Assembly: GCA_027604505.1 (NCBI GenBank)
Contig: JADIIX010000088.1
Location: 31,676 to 95,675 of the forward strand
Source of the DNA: Gonapodya sp. JEL0774
Lineage: Eukaryota > Monoblepharomycota > Monoblepharidomycetes > Monoblepharidales > Gonapodyaceae
Reading direction: 5' to 3'
Length of the DNA: 64,000 nucleotides
Part shown: piece after piece, positions 12,385 through 24,497 of the stretch
How positions within the stretch are numbered: position 1 is the stretch's first letter
Layout of the letters: each line of letters opens with the position of its first letter
Made by a program: the position numbers and the translations under genes
The notes under the pieces: generated by a model
The model's input: the letters and a program-made list of their open reading frames with translations, nothing else
Told to the model about the DNA's origin: nothing
Database searches by the model: none

Positions 12385-14601
12385 ATGGCCACTCTCGATT
12401 ACCAATTAATTGAGAGCTCTGAAACTAATCCGTTGGACTTCATCACCATCGGCGGAGGGTGAGTTGGTGATCAACAGGATCGCCTGTCGAAGTCGGTACC
12501 TATTGAAAACATCTGGACCGAAACTACCTGGACATTCTCCGGAGATTTGCAAAAATGGACTCTTCTGAATGGGTTGGCTTACTGGAATCGCGAAACCAAC
12601 AGCCCATCATCAATCGTCGCTCTCCGCAACGCCTTGAAGTCCAACCTCACACGAATTGCCTCATTCGAAAGAGATGACGACACGGGGGGATTGTGGTACA
12701 AGCACACAGCCAAGTGGGTACTGCGTGTCGGCAGGATTGACAACCGTAAGGCGCACGGCGCAAAACCGTCAATGAATTGGTCTCCATCTTCCAGCTACGC
12801 CTCCCTTCAGGTCACAACAACTGACTGGACACTTCATGGGTGAGTACAAGAAGATATTTTCCGATGGGTGACGTTGTCAGCTGTCACAATACAGTCAGGG
12901 GGGCTTTTGCGTGTTTGTTGGATCAATGTCGGACTACCCATGGGTTACAATGAAAGATTTTTGTGACTACCACAGTGCTCACTAACCTTATTTTTTAGTG
13001 TGCCTATCCGCGATGGGGAGCCCGGACGTCGTGCTTCACGCGATTCGATCATGCAGTGGTGTAGGGTGAGGCCACAGCAAAGTACAGATCACTTGTCTCC
13101 CATCTCAAACAACTTTTACTCTCACAGGACTACATCAACAAGTTTAAACTCGCCCCTTACATGTATTTTGCGGTCAAAGTCGTCAAGGCAGAGCCCGTCC
13201 GGGTGTCATCGTGGCAGGACTCGTTGTGGAGAGTGACCGTCGCAAAGGTCGCGAATCCTGCCGCTCGGACGTGGGAGACGGTGCCAGGCAGTGAAAAAAT
13301 TGTGTACACCCGCTCGGTACTTGTTTGCACCGGACTCGAACAGCTTCCCAAGAAAATCAAGGTGATATGAACTCTGTGTTCTTTCCATGGGGCGGGTCCA
13401 CTAAAGTCACGAGTTGCCCATCTGTCATGACCGGTAGATTCCTGGAGAGGAAACCGCCACATTCCCTATTGTTCACAACCTCGTAATTCGAAGTGAGAAG
13501 GATTTCCCTTCCGACAGTAAAGGTGAGTTCCCATATCCGAACGCTTTTGCAATATCAGCTCCTGAACTTGCGGACTGAAATCAATACAGAGATTGTTGTG
13601 ATCGGAGCCGGCCCTTCCTCCATGGATATTGCTCAACTCGCCGCTGTGAAGACCAAAATCCCCACCATTTACCTCGCCCACAGACGCCAACATCTAGGAC
13701 TTCCAGACCTGTGGTGGCCGTGGGCCTGGAAATTGGGCATTACGGAAATATCTATCACTCACTTCCTGTATGGCACCTTGGCCCTCCCATCTTGGTTTGT
13801 TGATCCTTTGATCCGGACATGGAGCTCTCTTTGGGCGTGGTGGAACAAAGTCCCAGAATGGGCCCCCGCACCTGACGTGAGTAACTAAGCTTGTACGGAT
13901 GTACCAGATCTGTGCGAGGAGCGTATTCTTATAACTTGCTTCGATTCCTGGTACTGGCTATGGTACGCTCCCACAGCACAAATTGTGGGTACTCTATTTT
14001 GCCGTTTATTCCTTTGTCCCTAAACTAAATTTTGGTATTTAACTGGTCTTTAGCTCATACGATGTCTCGTATGCTCTCCGAAGTGAATGCCTTCCTGCTT
14101 ATCACCAAAAGCGCCTCAAAATCATCATTGCCGAACCCACCAAGATCGAGAAAGACACCCTACATTTTTCAAACGGCGTCGTATCGAAGCCGCAGATGGT
14201 TGTCGAGGCAACGGGTTGGAACCTCGACATGTCCTGGATACCTGTGCGGAGCTCTTACCAATTTGCTGATCTTCAACCACGTCTCTTTGGACGCTTCATT
14301 GATGTTGACTACCCTGGCCTGTACTGGGTCTCCATCGCGAACGGTTTCATGTGCGCAAACCACAACGCGGACATGGTAACGTGAGTGCCCTTACTACATT
14401 TCCTGTACGATTACCTGTATTTCTCACGTCTGCTCACCGTTTAGTCAATGTATAACACAAATTCTCAACGGCAAGTGGAAGCAACCAACAATGGCCACAA
14501 TGGAGAAGCAAATCAAGGAAGTCGTTCTCCCTACAATCTTTGTACCGGGCAGGGCTCTGGCCGAGTTGAGAGCTTGCGGATTCCAGGTTGTTCAAGGTTA
14601 A
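12385..14601 (+). CDS. Flavin-containing monooxygenase (FAD/NADPH-dependent)
   Basis: An FAD- and NADPH-binding monooxygenase of the FMO type; substrate unknown. Exons 12385-12458, 12603-12839, 12999-13065, 13128-13361, 13438-13522, 13590-13876, 13977-13984, 14054-14380 and 14445-14601 are phase-consistent and give 491 aa. The FAD motif spans the first intron: FITIGGGPSSIVALRNA, then FERDDDTGGLWYK. The NADPH site is IVVIGAGPSSMDIAQL. A conserved VVEATGWNLD precedes the C-terminus. An in-frame upstream ATG exists at 12250, but the 45 extra residues do not look like protein, so 12385 is preferred. The seventh exon is only 8 nt and is required by reading phase. The gene is divergent from the permease and convergent with the malonyl-CoA decarboxylase gene. 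Confidence 0.87.
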
Positions 14602-14615
14602 TTGATTATCTTCAA

Positions 14616-14632
14616 TTTTTTTTTTTTTTTTT
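14616..14632 (+). repeat. Poly-T run
   Basis: A run of 17 T just after the monooxygenase stop codon. It may be a 3' UTR feature or a collapsed homopolymer. Confidence 0.8.
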
Positions 14633-14781
14633 CGGGAGAGCTCGTTTGTTGTAGATTGTACAAAATAAACATTTATGTGGTCGCCCCCATTTCCAAATCT
14701 GTTCAAATCCTAGGCGGGCAACCCCGCCCTTTTCGTTCTTCGCTCCTGACGCGTTGATCTAGAGCTCCAGTCCACGGAGAT

Positions 14782-17030
14782 TCATCGCCAATCAACTATA
14801 TGCACTCTAGACTTCTCTCCTAGTGGTACTTTGATCTCCTCAAGTGATCTGCTCATACTTTCCGTGATAAATATTATGCCTTTGTTGAGGTATTCGTGGT
14901 GGTTGGGCTCAAGGAAAGGAACCAACTGCAGAGAGACTGTCAGATGGGAGTACCCAAAGGATCACAGTGGGTGAAAGCTTACATAGTTGTAGTTTACCAT
15001 GACTCCAAAAGATTCGCGAACCCCTCGTTCTGGCGTACGTGGGAGGTTTTCTTAGAACGTGTGACATGAGATTCGGCAATGTGGTGATCAACTCACTGGA
15101 TTTGTTACCCATCCAGTTGATCCGATGTAAGCACGAGCCGTTTCGCAGGTGAAAGTTTGCTACGGGATCAATCGCATACGCTTGAGTCCCTTTCCTCTCA
15201 ATGAGAAGATATCTGGAGTGCACGAAGACGATATGAGGCATACCCACAACGGGCGGTGCCAGTGGACCAACTAGACCTAGTCTCACCTGGCACACCAACG
15301 AGTCAGAGGAATGCGCACCTCTTCCGCAAACGATTCGTCTTCTATCCAAGTCTCCGGTCCGAGAATCCGGGACAATTGCGCATCTGTTAGACGATATTCT
15401 GGTTCCACAGCAGACCCCGCCACCTCTCCGGCAGTCGCTTTGCTCTCGAACCACGATCGAAAACCAGGGATCGGGGACAGTGTGCAGAATGTGGTAATGC
15501 GGTAGTTGGAGAAGAGGTGGGGCACACAGCGCTTGAGAAGCATATGCCCCATATCGATTCCAGTGAGACCAGCATGTGGGGAGTTGATGGAGTAGAATAT
15601 CGCGGTTGATGGATTGGTGGGGTAGACTGGGTTTGCGTCTGTTACGATTGCCTTTGAAGGTGAGAACCTGAGAACTCAATCGTTTGAGGAGTGGCAGAAT
15701 CAACTCTATGACGGTTACCTGCACGTCGCCTTTGACCTCCTCAAAGAATCCAATTTCCACAAATGCGACCACATCTCCCCGCATTCCATCGTGGAAGAAG
15801 CCCAGCACTATCCTTCCATCGCCGAGACCCCCCACCCTCTGCTTCAGGTCGCGCCAAGTCTGAATCGGATGCACCGCTTCATGTTCCATGACCCGTTCGA
15901 GGACACTTGCTGGACTATCCCATGAAATCGGTTCGAAGCGAAGCGAACTGAGACTAAATATTGGAACTAGGTGACGGCGGAGTGAGTCTGACAGGCTGCG
16001 CAGGGATTGTGCTGTGGCGGGTTGAGTCGAAGAGGTTTTCTTTTGTTGCTTCTGTGATATCGAGAATCATGATGCACCTATCATGATTTGGTCATCAAAA
16101 TACTCGTGAACACAGAAGCAACTCACGACCGCGACACCTCTGACGTCGACCAAGAACCCCACGCCTCCTTCAGCAATTGTCATCGCATGCCAAACTTTTT
16201 CGTAGCGCACATCAGAATAGGGTGAGAAGAACGCAGCGATTGTGGCAGGAGACGACGGGTCGCCGTGTGGGACGGAATGGGGTTCCGAAGGCCGAGACAC
16301 TGACGTCGGAAGTTACCAAGTGAACAAGAAAGCAATTGGCGTGAGCATTGTTGAAAGCACAAGCCTTGTTTGTCAAGAATCTCGCCAATGTGCCAGAAGA
16401 GAGTTTCAACAAATAACTCACTGTATGCCTCCGCGACATGTATGATGAGCGCCGCCTTGTCGTCCTGCGACAGTTTCTCGTACAAGTCCAACATCCGCGC
16501 CACCTCTTCAGCCGGCGCTATCGGAGCGCCATTTCCTGGAGAAATGAGCCGCTCGAGTTGATCTTGAGCGGCTTTCATGGCGGGGATTCCGGGTGATAAG
16601 TCGGTGGGAGACGTGGAGCGGTGTCGTTTCGCTGTCCTGTCCACTGATTCAAAAAGTCCAAATCAAAGAGCAAATGAAAATGCCATCGAGATTGAACCCC
16701 ATAGCCCGCGAGTTATGAACATGTTAGAGGCCGCGAATCTCGTGATACAGACATGGTATTGACCAGACACCGACAGCGTGACTCACCCTGCCCATCAGCT
16801 CTTCCATTCCCATCCCCGCGAGCCGACTCCGTCCAAGAACGAAGAATCGCCACCGACGACATCACCCGCGTCTCGGCTGAAGAAACAGAGGAAGGGCGCA
16901 CAGGTGGTACAGGGATGAGCGAGGTGGTGGTGCTGAGGAGAGGGCCTCGCGAGGCAGATGCAGAACGGGGAGAGCGGGGAGAACGGGCAGAATGGTGCGC
17001 GCGCGATTGTAGAGCTAGGAATCGCTTCAT
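14782..17030 (-). CDS. Malonyl-CoA decarboxylase, probably mitochondrial
   Basis: Decarboxylates malonyl-CoA to acetyl-CoA. Eight exons join in phase on the minus strand: 17030-16787, 16643-16422, 16299-16127, 16051-15719, 15651-15287, 15212-15097, 15023-14983 and 14925-14782, giving 545 aa. The first residues (MKRFLALQSRAHHSARSPRS) are rich in Arg and Ser without acidic residues, as in a mitochondrial presequence. Family blocks seen are GVGFLVDVRG, ISWDSPASVLERV, EAVHPIQTWRDLKQR, TAIFYSINSPHAGLTGIDMG, TTFCTLSPIPGFRSW, DPVANFHLRNGSCLHRINW, VMVNYNY and VPFLEPNHHEYL. The Ser of SPIPGF and the His of NHHEY are the catalytic pair of the family. The C-terminus (VHIVDWR) is not a peroxisomal SKL signal. 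Confidence 0.94.
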
Positions 17031-17191
17031 CGAGCCCGGCGATGGGGTTGGGATGCGGTTTCTTGTGCGCTTTCGGATACGAAAATCGCCCGAGCACCCT
17101 TTTCGCTCCACCCTCATCAACCCGATATTGTGTAGTTACAAACACCGTAACATACTAGCAAGGAGCGCAAGAGTCATGTACAGGGATACAA

Positions 17192-18039
17192 TCAGCTGTT
17201 GATAATTCTATCCTGCTGCAAAATTTTCTCTGCCCACTTCACCACGGGTGCGTCGATCATCTTCCCGTCCAACACGAACGCCCCGATCCCCTTTGCCACA
17301 TGTTCTTCAAAGCCCTCCACGATCCGTTTCGCCCGGTCGATTTCGGAGGACGAGGGGCTGAAGTGTTTGTGGATCAGAGGGACTTGGAGGGGGTGGATCG
17401 CTTGCTTGCCGGTGAAACCCCACTCCCGACCTTCGGTGCATTCTTCCTCCTGGGCGAGCGAGCGAAACGTAGTCGGAAAGAAGTGTGAGGTGCAGAAAAA
17501 GAACCCCCAAACCACGCCCGTGAACCCAAACCCTCCACCACGCATCCCCCATCCCACCTTCCCTCCCCCCACCTCCAACTCACCAGCACCACCTCACTTT
17601 TATAATCCATGCACACCAAATCTATCGCCTGCACGCCCACCGCACTCGCGTGCGCACTCACGCACTGCCGCGCGTACTGCAGTTCCCGCCGGGACGGGGT
17701 CCGCCGGATACCCGTGTCTGCGCAGTAGTCTTCGGACGCGACTGGGGCGGGGGTGGGATGTGTGTGTGAGGCAGCGGAGGCGGGGGAGGCGGCGGGAGCG
17801 GCGGGTGTGTCGGCGGGGGTGAGTGATGCCCCGCGATAGGGTTCGGTTGGACATGAGATGAGGTGAGAGGCTCGGTCGGTATTTGACTGACCTCCCTTTC
17901 GTGCCGGGATTTTGTTCTGGATTCTCAAATGTACTCACACACGATCCCATCCACCCTCGAATCCGCCGACGCGATTTCCCGCAGGTTCAACAGTCCCAGC
18001 GCGCTCTCGACACAGACAATGAACCGCACGTTGGGGCGG
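17192..18039 (-). pseudogene. CitE/HpcH-type lyase, C-terminal half only
   Basis: Matches the C-terminal half of CitE-like CoA lyases (citramalyl-/malyl-CoA lyase, CLYBL group). Visible are RFIVCVESALGLLNLREI, SEDYCADTGIRRTPSRRELQ, YARQCVSAHASAVGVQAID, WGFTGKQAIHPLQVPLIH, HFSPSSSEIDRAKRIVEGF and GAFVLDGKMIDAPVVKWAEK. These contain the acyl-CoA-contacting and lid segments. The family is normally about 300-350 aa. The N-terminal half, with the phosphate/Mg-binding Arg and first acidic ligand, has no place to sit, because the AN1 gene and a GC-rich tract begin within 250 bp upstream. The gene is therefore 5'-truncated here, either in the genome or by misassembly. It lies in tandem with malonyl-CoA decarboxylase, 162 bp apart. 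Confidence 0.75.
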
Positions 18040-18186
18040 CTGCGAGGTTGCAGGAACAAAAGTCGTCGTGAAAAACCGCGAGACATCACACAAAAATGAA
18101 ATCACCCGAACAGAAACTAAACCGCATATCATTAATAGTTCCATATCGCACAGGTTAAACATCTCGTGGTTGGTTCTCGTCAACTT

Positions 18187-18275
18187 CCCGCCCCCCCGCC
18201 GCCGCCGGCGCGGCCGGGGCGCCCCCCGCCGCCGGCCCGCCCGCGGGCGCCCGCCCCGCCCCCCCCCCCCCGCGA
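18187..18275. repeat. Extreme GC-rich low-complexity tract
   Basis: About 90 bp made almost only of C and G (CCG/GCC units plus C runs) in a region otherwise near 50% GC. It lies between two genes that both lose their expected sequence at this point. Confidence 0.9.
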
Positions 18276-18299
18276 CCATGAAAATGCAATTGACCTGAC

Positions 18300-19007
18300 A
18301 TTGTGATGCTCATAACAACGGTGCATCCTCCTCGACTGTTTCACACCTGGCACACCTGTGATTCGAGTCCATCCCCACAACTCACTTGAGGCAAAACACA
18401 CGACCGCATCCTGCACATTCACACATAAGAGCCCGCTGGTCAGTTTTCCCGCATTCTTCCAGTTGGCATGTGAGGAGTTGGGATTCTGCGGCGGGGCCGG
18501 ATCCGGATCCGGATCCGTCGAGGGCGACGAGGAGAGTGCAGTTGGAGGAGAGGTGGGCTTCGAGCTGAGCTAGGGAGATGTGGATTGGTTTTTTAAATAG
18601 GATGCGAGAGTGTGGGAGTAGAGTGAAATGAGTCGAACGGCGAGGGCCAGGGGCCAGGGGCGGGGGAACTCACGATGGCGTTTGGGTCACCACCATCTTG
18701 GGGATGAGCGGTGGAATCGAGGATGCGACCGCATTTCGAGCACACAATGTTTGCGCGTTTGTCGACAATCTGGGACCAATTGGGGCAGTTATGAGAAGGG
18801 GGTAACCTGTGAAGCGAGCTGCAGGGGGGTTCAAATCAACGAACATGGTTCATTCAGTTTCATTCAGTTTGGAGAGAGGGGACTCAACAAGAGCGATCAA
18901 GGAAAGTACCAGAACGAGAGAGTACAGAACGAGCATTTGAAAGCGAGGAAGTCGAGTTTTGCACAGGAAGGGAGATGACAATGAGCGCCGACAGTGGGCA
19001 GCTCCAT
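18300..19007 (-). CDS. AN1-type zinc-finger protein, two fingers, 3' end missing
   Basis: Exons 19007-18910, 18818-18674, 18564-18386 and 18330-18300 join in phase for 151 codons. Finger 1 spans the first intron: CHLPSC, FKCSFCTLSFC, then HRLPPSHNC. A CSKCGR pair follows. Finger 2 starts CQLEECGK and continues CECAGCGRVFCLK, then HRCYEHHN, but the final Cys should be in the next exon, which is not found before the GC tract. AN1 proteins bind ubiquitin or p97/proteasome partners in stress-linked protein turnover. A GSGSGSG linker is encoded by a repeated GGATCC unit around 18497-18516. The missing 3' end coincides with the missing 5' end of the neighbouring CitE-like gene. Confidence 0.75.
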
Positions 19008-19135
19008 CAGTTGGTTGGTGTGAGCGCTGAAATGAAAGAATGAATGAGGCCTGAGACTGAGAATGGTGATGGAACAGGTGTGAAGTCTTGGCTGGATGGT
19101 TTGGCAGACCCGTCGCGCCCACTGCGTTGATAGGG

Positions 19136-19865
19136 NNNNNNNNNNNNNNNNNNNNNNNNNNNNNNNNNNNNNNNNNNNNNNNNNNNNNNNNNNNNNNNNN
19201 NNNNNNNNNNNNNNNNNNNNNNNNNNNNNNNNNNNNNNNNNNNNNNNNNNNNNNNNNNNNNNNNNNNNNNNNNNNNNNNNNNNNNNNNNNNNNNNNNNNN
19301 NNNNNNNNNNNNNNNNNNNNNNNNNNNNNNNNNNNNNNNNNNNNNNNNNNNNNNNNNNNNNNNNNNNNNNNNNNNNNNNNNNNNNNNNNNNNNNNNNNNN
19401 NNNNNNNNNNNNNNNNNNNNNNNNNNNNNNNNNNNNNNNNNNNNNNNNNNNNNNNNNNNNNNNNNNNNNNNNNNNNNNNNNNNNNNNNNNNNNNNNNNNN
19501 NNNNNNNNNNNNNNNNNNNNNNNNNNNNNNNNNNNNNNNNNNNNNNNNNNNNNNNNNNNNNNNNNNNNNNNNNNNNNNNNNNNNNNNNNNNNNNNNNNNN
19601 NNNNNNNNNNNNNNNNNNNNNNNNNNNNNNNNNNNNNNNNNNNNNNNNNNNNNNNNNNNNNNNNNNNNNNNNNNNNNNNNNNNNNNNNNNNNNNNNNNNN
19701 NNNNNNNNNNNNNNNNNNNNNNNNNNNNNNNNNNNNNNNNNNNNNNNNNNNNNNNNNNNNNNNNNNNNNNNNNNNNNNNNNNNNNNNNNNNNNNNNNNNN
19801 NNNNNNNNNNNNNNNNNNNNNNNNNNNNNNNNNNNNNNNNNNNNNNNNNNNNNNNNNNNNNNNNN
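19136..19865. other. Assembly gap (730 N)
   Basis: All 730 bases are N. The upstream exon of the Rqc2 gene, and the promoters of that gene and of the AN1 gene, must lie in or beside it. Confidence 1.
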
Positions 19866-19997
19866 CCCCCCGTTCCCTGTATCGTTGTTTCATCCTTCTG
19901 TTTCTCCCACCCTCGCCCCCCTACTACCCCCCGTCTACCCGAAACCAACCCCCCCTTTTTCCGCCCACTTCCCCACATCTTCCCGCCCGCCCGCTAG

Positions 19998-22900
19998 GCA
20001 TCCGGTTCCACTCCACCATATACGCCCACACCAAATCCCCCTCCCCCTCGGGCTTCGCCGCCAAGCTCCGCAAACACCTCAAATCCCGCCGCCTCACCGG
20101 CCTCCGCCAGCTCGGGTTCGACCGCATCATCGACATGAAGTTTGGAGACGGGGAAGCCGCGTATCATGTGCTCGTGGAGCTGTACGTGAGTAGTTTAAGT
20201 TCACCAACCCGTGCGGGACGGGTACAGTGGTGGTGGTGGGCCTGGACGGATCTGCCTGCGCTCCTTCGCAGCAACAAGAGCATGCGTCTAAGCAAACAAG
20301 AAGGACCAAAATACACTTCTCATCATCTCCCCACATCAACGTCCCCGCTCAACCCCGCACGTCCTCCAGTCTTCGGGCAACATCATCCTCACAGACCACA
20401 CCTACCGCATCCTCGCCCTTCTCCGCTCCGTCACCCTCGAAGCGCCGCCCACGGGAAGTGCCTCCGGTGCTAAAGGTGCGCCCGGTACGTCCGGTACGTC
20501 CGGCTTCACCGCGGCCGCCGCCACCGCCGCTCGTGACGCCGGTGCGGATGCGGGTGCGGGTGCGGGCGACGAGAAACCGATCGAGAAAGTCCGGATAGCC
20601 GTCGGGGAAATCTACGATGTGACGCTGGCGAGGGAGTTTGTTCCCATGACGAGGGACAGGCTGAAAGAGCTGTTGGGCGGCCCTCCCCAACCGGGACCAG
20701 GTGGTGGGGGTGGGGGTGGGCTAACGGGGAATGGCGGGGTGGTGGACCTTTCCAGTGTCGAGCACCCGCCGGCCACGGCCGTCGACGCGGGGACATCTCC
20801 TGCGCCGGCCCTCAACCCCGACCCCAACGTCGAGACCCCGTCGGACGCCAAACCACCCACCGGCACCAAGGGAAAACAGTCGTCGGGCAGAAAGAAGGAC
20901 CCAAAGAGCTCCTCACAGCAGCAACACAAGGATGGCGGCAAGCAATCCGCCAAAGCAGAAGCAAAGTCTCTGCGGACGGACGGTGGTGCCGGTGGTGCCG
21001 GTATTGCCGGTGGTCCCACGGTGAAGAAGTGGTTGAAAGACAAGGCAGGGATGGATTTCGCACCGGGTGCGTACTGTTTTGTTTCGGTTGAGTCCTTGTG
21101 TCTACTCCTGTCCAGTCTGGCGTTACAGTAACAACAAACCAATACCGATCACATTTCATCTTAAACACCATCGCGGGACTCGATACAACCACTGCTTCAC
21201 CCCTCAGTTGTCATAGATCACGTCCTTCACCTCGCCTCTGTCCCTGCAACCCTCCGACTCGGAGACCTCGACACCTCGGACACGTCGCCGGACTCGCAAT
21301 TCGTCAAGCTGTGCGAGGTATTCGAGCAAGTGAATGACATGATTGTCAGCAGGGGAACTGGAGAGGGGGAGGGGTGGTGTGTGGTCAAGGAAGTGGGCAA
21401 AGGGGAGGGGGAAGGGGCCGAGACGCCATCGGCAGAGGCCAAGGGTGTGGGTGTGCCGACGGCGCAAGCAGGACCGACAACCTTTGGCGGCACTGAAACG
21501 CCCACCACCACCCACATCTCACCCGGCACCTCTGACTCGTCCACCCTCGAGGAGTTCCACCCCTTTTTCCCATCCCACCTGTCCCACCTCCCACTCCGCC
21601 GCTTCCCCACCTTTTGCGCCGCCGCGGACGAGTTCTTCTCCCTCCTGGAACATTCCCGACTGCGCACCAGGGCCGAGCAGGCGGAACTCGCGGCCAAGCG
21701 GCGGATAGACCACACGCGGAAGGAACACGAGGCAAGAGTGGCGGGACTCACTGCCGCTCAAGAGCAGAGTGTCAAGGTGGCGAGAGCTGTGGAGAGGCAT
21801 TTGGAGGAGGTGGAGAGGGTGCTTGGGGTCGTGAGGAGCTACCTGGCGGCGGGGTACGACTGGAGGGACTTGGAACGGGAGGTGGAGGAGGGGAAGAAGA
21901 GGGGGAATCCGGAGGCTATGATGGTGGAGAAACTCAAGTTGGCCGAGGGAATCGTCATCGTTAAGTGAGTGTCGTGTGGCTGTTAGTGGAGCAAACACGA
22001 TGCTGTCCTGAACTTGACACCCGACTTTCGAAACACCCGCTTCCCCCCCCCCCCCCCTGCTCTCTGCCATACAGACTTCCCGATCCAGACTTTGAAGACG
22101 CCGAAAGTGATGACGATGAATTCGATGAGACCGAGAGCGAGGACGACTCGCGTGACTCGAACGAAGAGCAGCACGCGAGGCACACCAAATCAGATTCCAA
22201 GATCAAGGAAGAGCATAAATGGCTGAGTGTGGATCTGGACTTGCACCTCGGAGGGTACGCTAATGCGAAGCGGTGAGTAGCGGTTCCTACCAGACGAGGA
22301 GTCGTTCACTGAGCAGCACACGCTTGCCATGCGTCCACCAGATTCTATGACGCACGCCGTCAAGCTCTCCAAAAGCAAGAGAAAACCGTCGCCGCGACCT
22401 CCAAGGCCCTGAAAGCCTCAGAACGCAAAGCTGCTGCCGAGATCCGAACCGCGCAGGCCGCCCGCGTATCCGCCACGACAGCCCGTCCACAGACTCTTCG
22501 GAAGCCGTATTGGTTCGAGCGGTTTCATTGGTTTGTGAGCAGTGAGAATTATTTGGTGATTGGGGGCAGGGATGCCCAACAGAATGAGGAGCTCGTGCGC
22601 AAGTACCTCAAGCCGGGGGACGTTTATGTCCATGCGGACCTGCAAGGTAAGTAGACGACGTACGTGTGAGATTATGGAGAGGCACGCTTTTGATTCTGGG
22701 GAGCGTCGGCTGACACCTCTCACTCCGTTTGGAGGTGCCCCAAGTGTTGTCATCAAGAATCCGTACCAGTTCGATGCCACGAAGGACAACGCCTTGCCAC
22801 CCCCACCACCAGGGACCAGCAAGGAAAATCCTGTTCCACCCCTGACACTGTCGCAAGCTGGAACAATGGCTGTGCGTGAAAAGGAAGCTGAGATTTCTGT

Positions 22901-24451
22901 ATGCACTGCGTCTCTTTGTTTCTTACTCGAACCCCGTGAATAGATCTGTACAAGCGATGCGTGGGACTCCAAAATAGTCACTTCTGCGTGGTGGGTGTAC
23001 CCCAATCAGGTCAGCAAAACAGATCCCTTTGGAGAACCCTTGCCATTGGGAGCGGTTGAAATCAAAGGCAAGAAGAACTGGCTCCCCCCGACTCAACTGT
23101 GAGTACCTGGTCAGAAAACTGGATTTGGCCATACCACTATTGAAATCTCGTTTCTTGGGGGGTTTTTGACAGTGTTTACGGATTTGCTCTCCTGTTTCGA
23201 GTTGAGGATAGCAATATCCCTTCGCATATGTGGGACCGGAGGCCTTGGGCGCGAGGAGATTCTGTTGATGACTACAAACTCGCTATTTATGCAGCATCTT
23301 CTGTCGATCAAGACGATGGTGAAGAAGAGGTGCTATCCACAGTAGAAGACGACTCGTTGGACAAGGTGCTGGAGGAGGAAGAAATCGAAGGGACGGAAAA
23401 TGAAGGAACCCTGGTCAGGAAAGACATTGAGGTACAGCAGGTGCCAGAGGAATCTGTTGAAACTTCGTCGGATCGTGCTAAGGTTAAAGATGACGAAGAC
23501 GGCGAACTGGCGAATGATTCTGGGCGGAAAGAAAGACACCTACAAACCACATATGGATTGAATGGTGAACAGGTAGAAGAGGGACAGCCTCCCAAACAGG
23601 ATGGCATTGATGAAGTGGGTGCTCAAGGACTGACAGCAGCCACGGCAGGACAAGGGAGAAGGTCCAACAGGCCTGTCACCGCCAAAGAACGACGAGACCT
23701 CAAGAAGGGAAGAGATGTTCTGTCAGATCGACCCAACACTGGTGTTAAAGATATCGACACTGTTCCGCCTATGAGTGAAGACCAAGGAAAGCAATCTTCT
23801 CAAAGTGGACGCGGAAAACGCAGTAAGCTCAAAAAGAAGCAGGACAAGTACGGTGATCAAGACGACGATGAAAAGGAGATGGCAAAGCAGCTGTTGGGTG
23901 TCAAGGTGCAAGGACAGGAACAAGATGTCAAGAAAAGCATGAGTGTAGAGAAGAAGGATTTGGGATGGAAGCAGCACGGCCAAGCTGGGAAATCTCATCC
24001 AAGCTCATCAAGCCAGGCCGAATCTGGTAAGAAACCTTCTACACCACAGAGTCACAGACCTCAGCCTTCCAATCGAACGCTGGAGGATTTTGGAGAGGAA
24101 GTCGACGATGAAGCCGCGCGAAATATCGCGTCCCAGGTCGCTGTAGTAGACCAGCTGACTGGAACTCCTTTGGCCACGGACAATCTGCTGTATGCAGTGG
24201 CCGTATGTGGTCCTTGGAGTGCGTTGCAGCGATACAACTACAAAATCAAACTTACACCGGGAACTGTCAAGAGAGGGAAGGCCGCAAAGTCTGCACTGCA
24301 GCAATTCCAAAGAGAGTCGCAGGGTCAGTCTCCGCAGGAGAGAGAGGCAGTACGAACTGTGCTGGAGAACGACGCAATTACTGCAATGCTTCCCAAAGTG
24401 AAGATGGTCAGTGGGCAAAACGACATTAAAGGTGCGAAGAAAAGTAGATAG
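19998..24451 (+). CDS. RQC2: Rqc2/NEMF (Tae2) ribosome quality-control factor, first exon missing
   Basis: Component of the cytosolic ribosome quality-control complex. It binds the 60S subunit with peptidyl-tRNA, helps Ltn1/listerin and adds C-terminal Ala/Thr tails. The sequence begins inside NFACT-N after a CCGCTAG acceptor; the starting exon is in the gap. Visible are SGFAAKLRKHLKSRRLTGLR and LGFDRIIDMKFG, whose Asp-Arg pair is the one required for tailing in yeast and NEMF. Then come DHTYRILALLRSV, a long Gly/Pro/Lys-rich insertion near 20690-21030, a charged coiled coil near 21650-21950, and NFACT-R with KPYWFERFHWFVSSENYLVI, GDVYVHADLQG and WWVYPNQVSKTDPFGE. An acidic-basic linker precedes NFACT-C (NLLYAVAVCGPW...YKIKLTPG). 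It ends 46 bp from the convergent oxidoreductase gene. Confidence 0.92.
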
Positions 24452-24497
24452 TAAACAGGTAGTGTGCCAATTTCGAGTTCATAATGTGTGAGGTTTA

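Noticed and set aside
12459-12602. First impression of an NTF2-like domain or sequencing error in the monooxygenase
   Set aside because: Taking 12459-12602 as an intron joins GG to GPSSIVALRNA and restores a normal FAD-binding motif in phase, so no error or extra domain is needed.
18187-18275. GC-rich tract as a coding Pro/Gly/Arg repeat
   Set aside because: Frames through it give only homopolymer-like peptides, and it sits where two genes lose continuity. An intronic or artefactual origin is more likely.
18850-20473. Very long open frames on both strands across the N gap
   Set aside because: They exist only because N codons are not stops. The real sequence on either side belongs to the AN1 gene (left) and to the Rqc2 gene (right).
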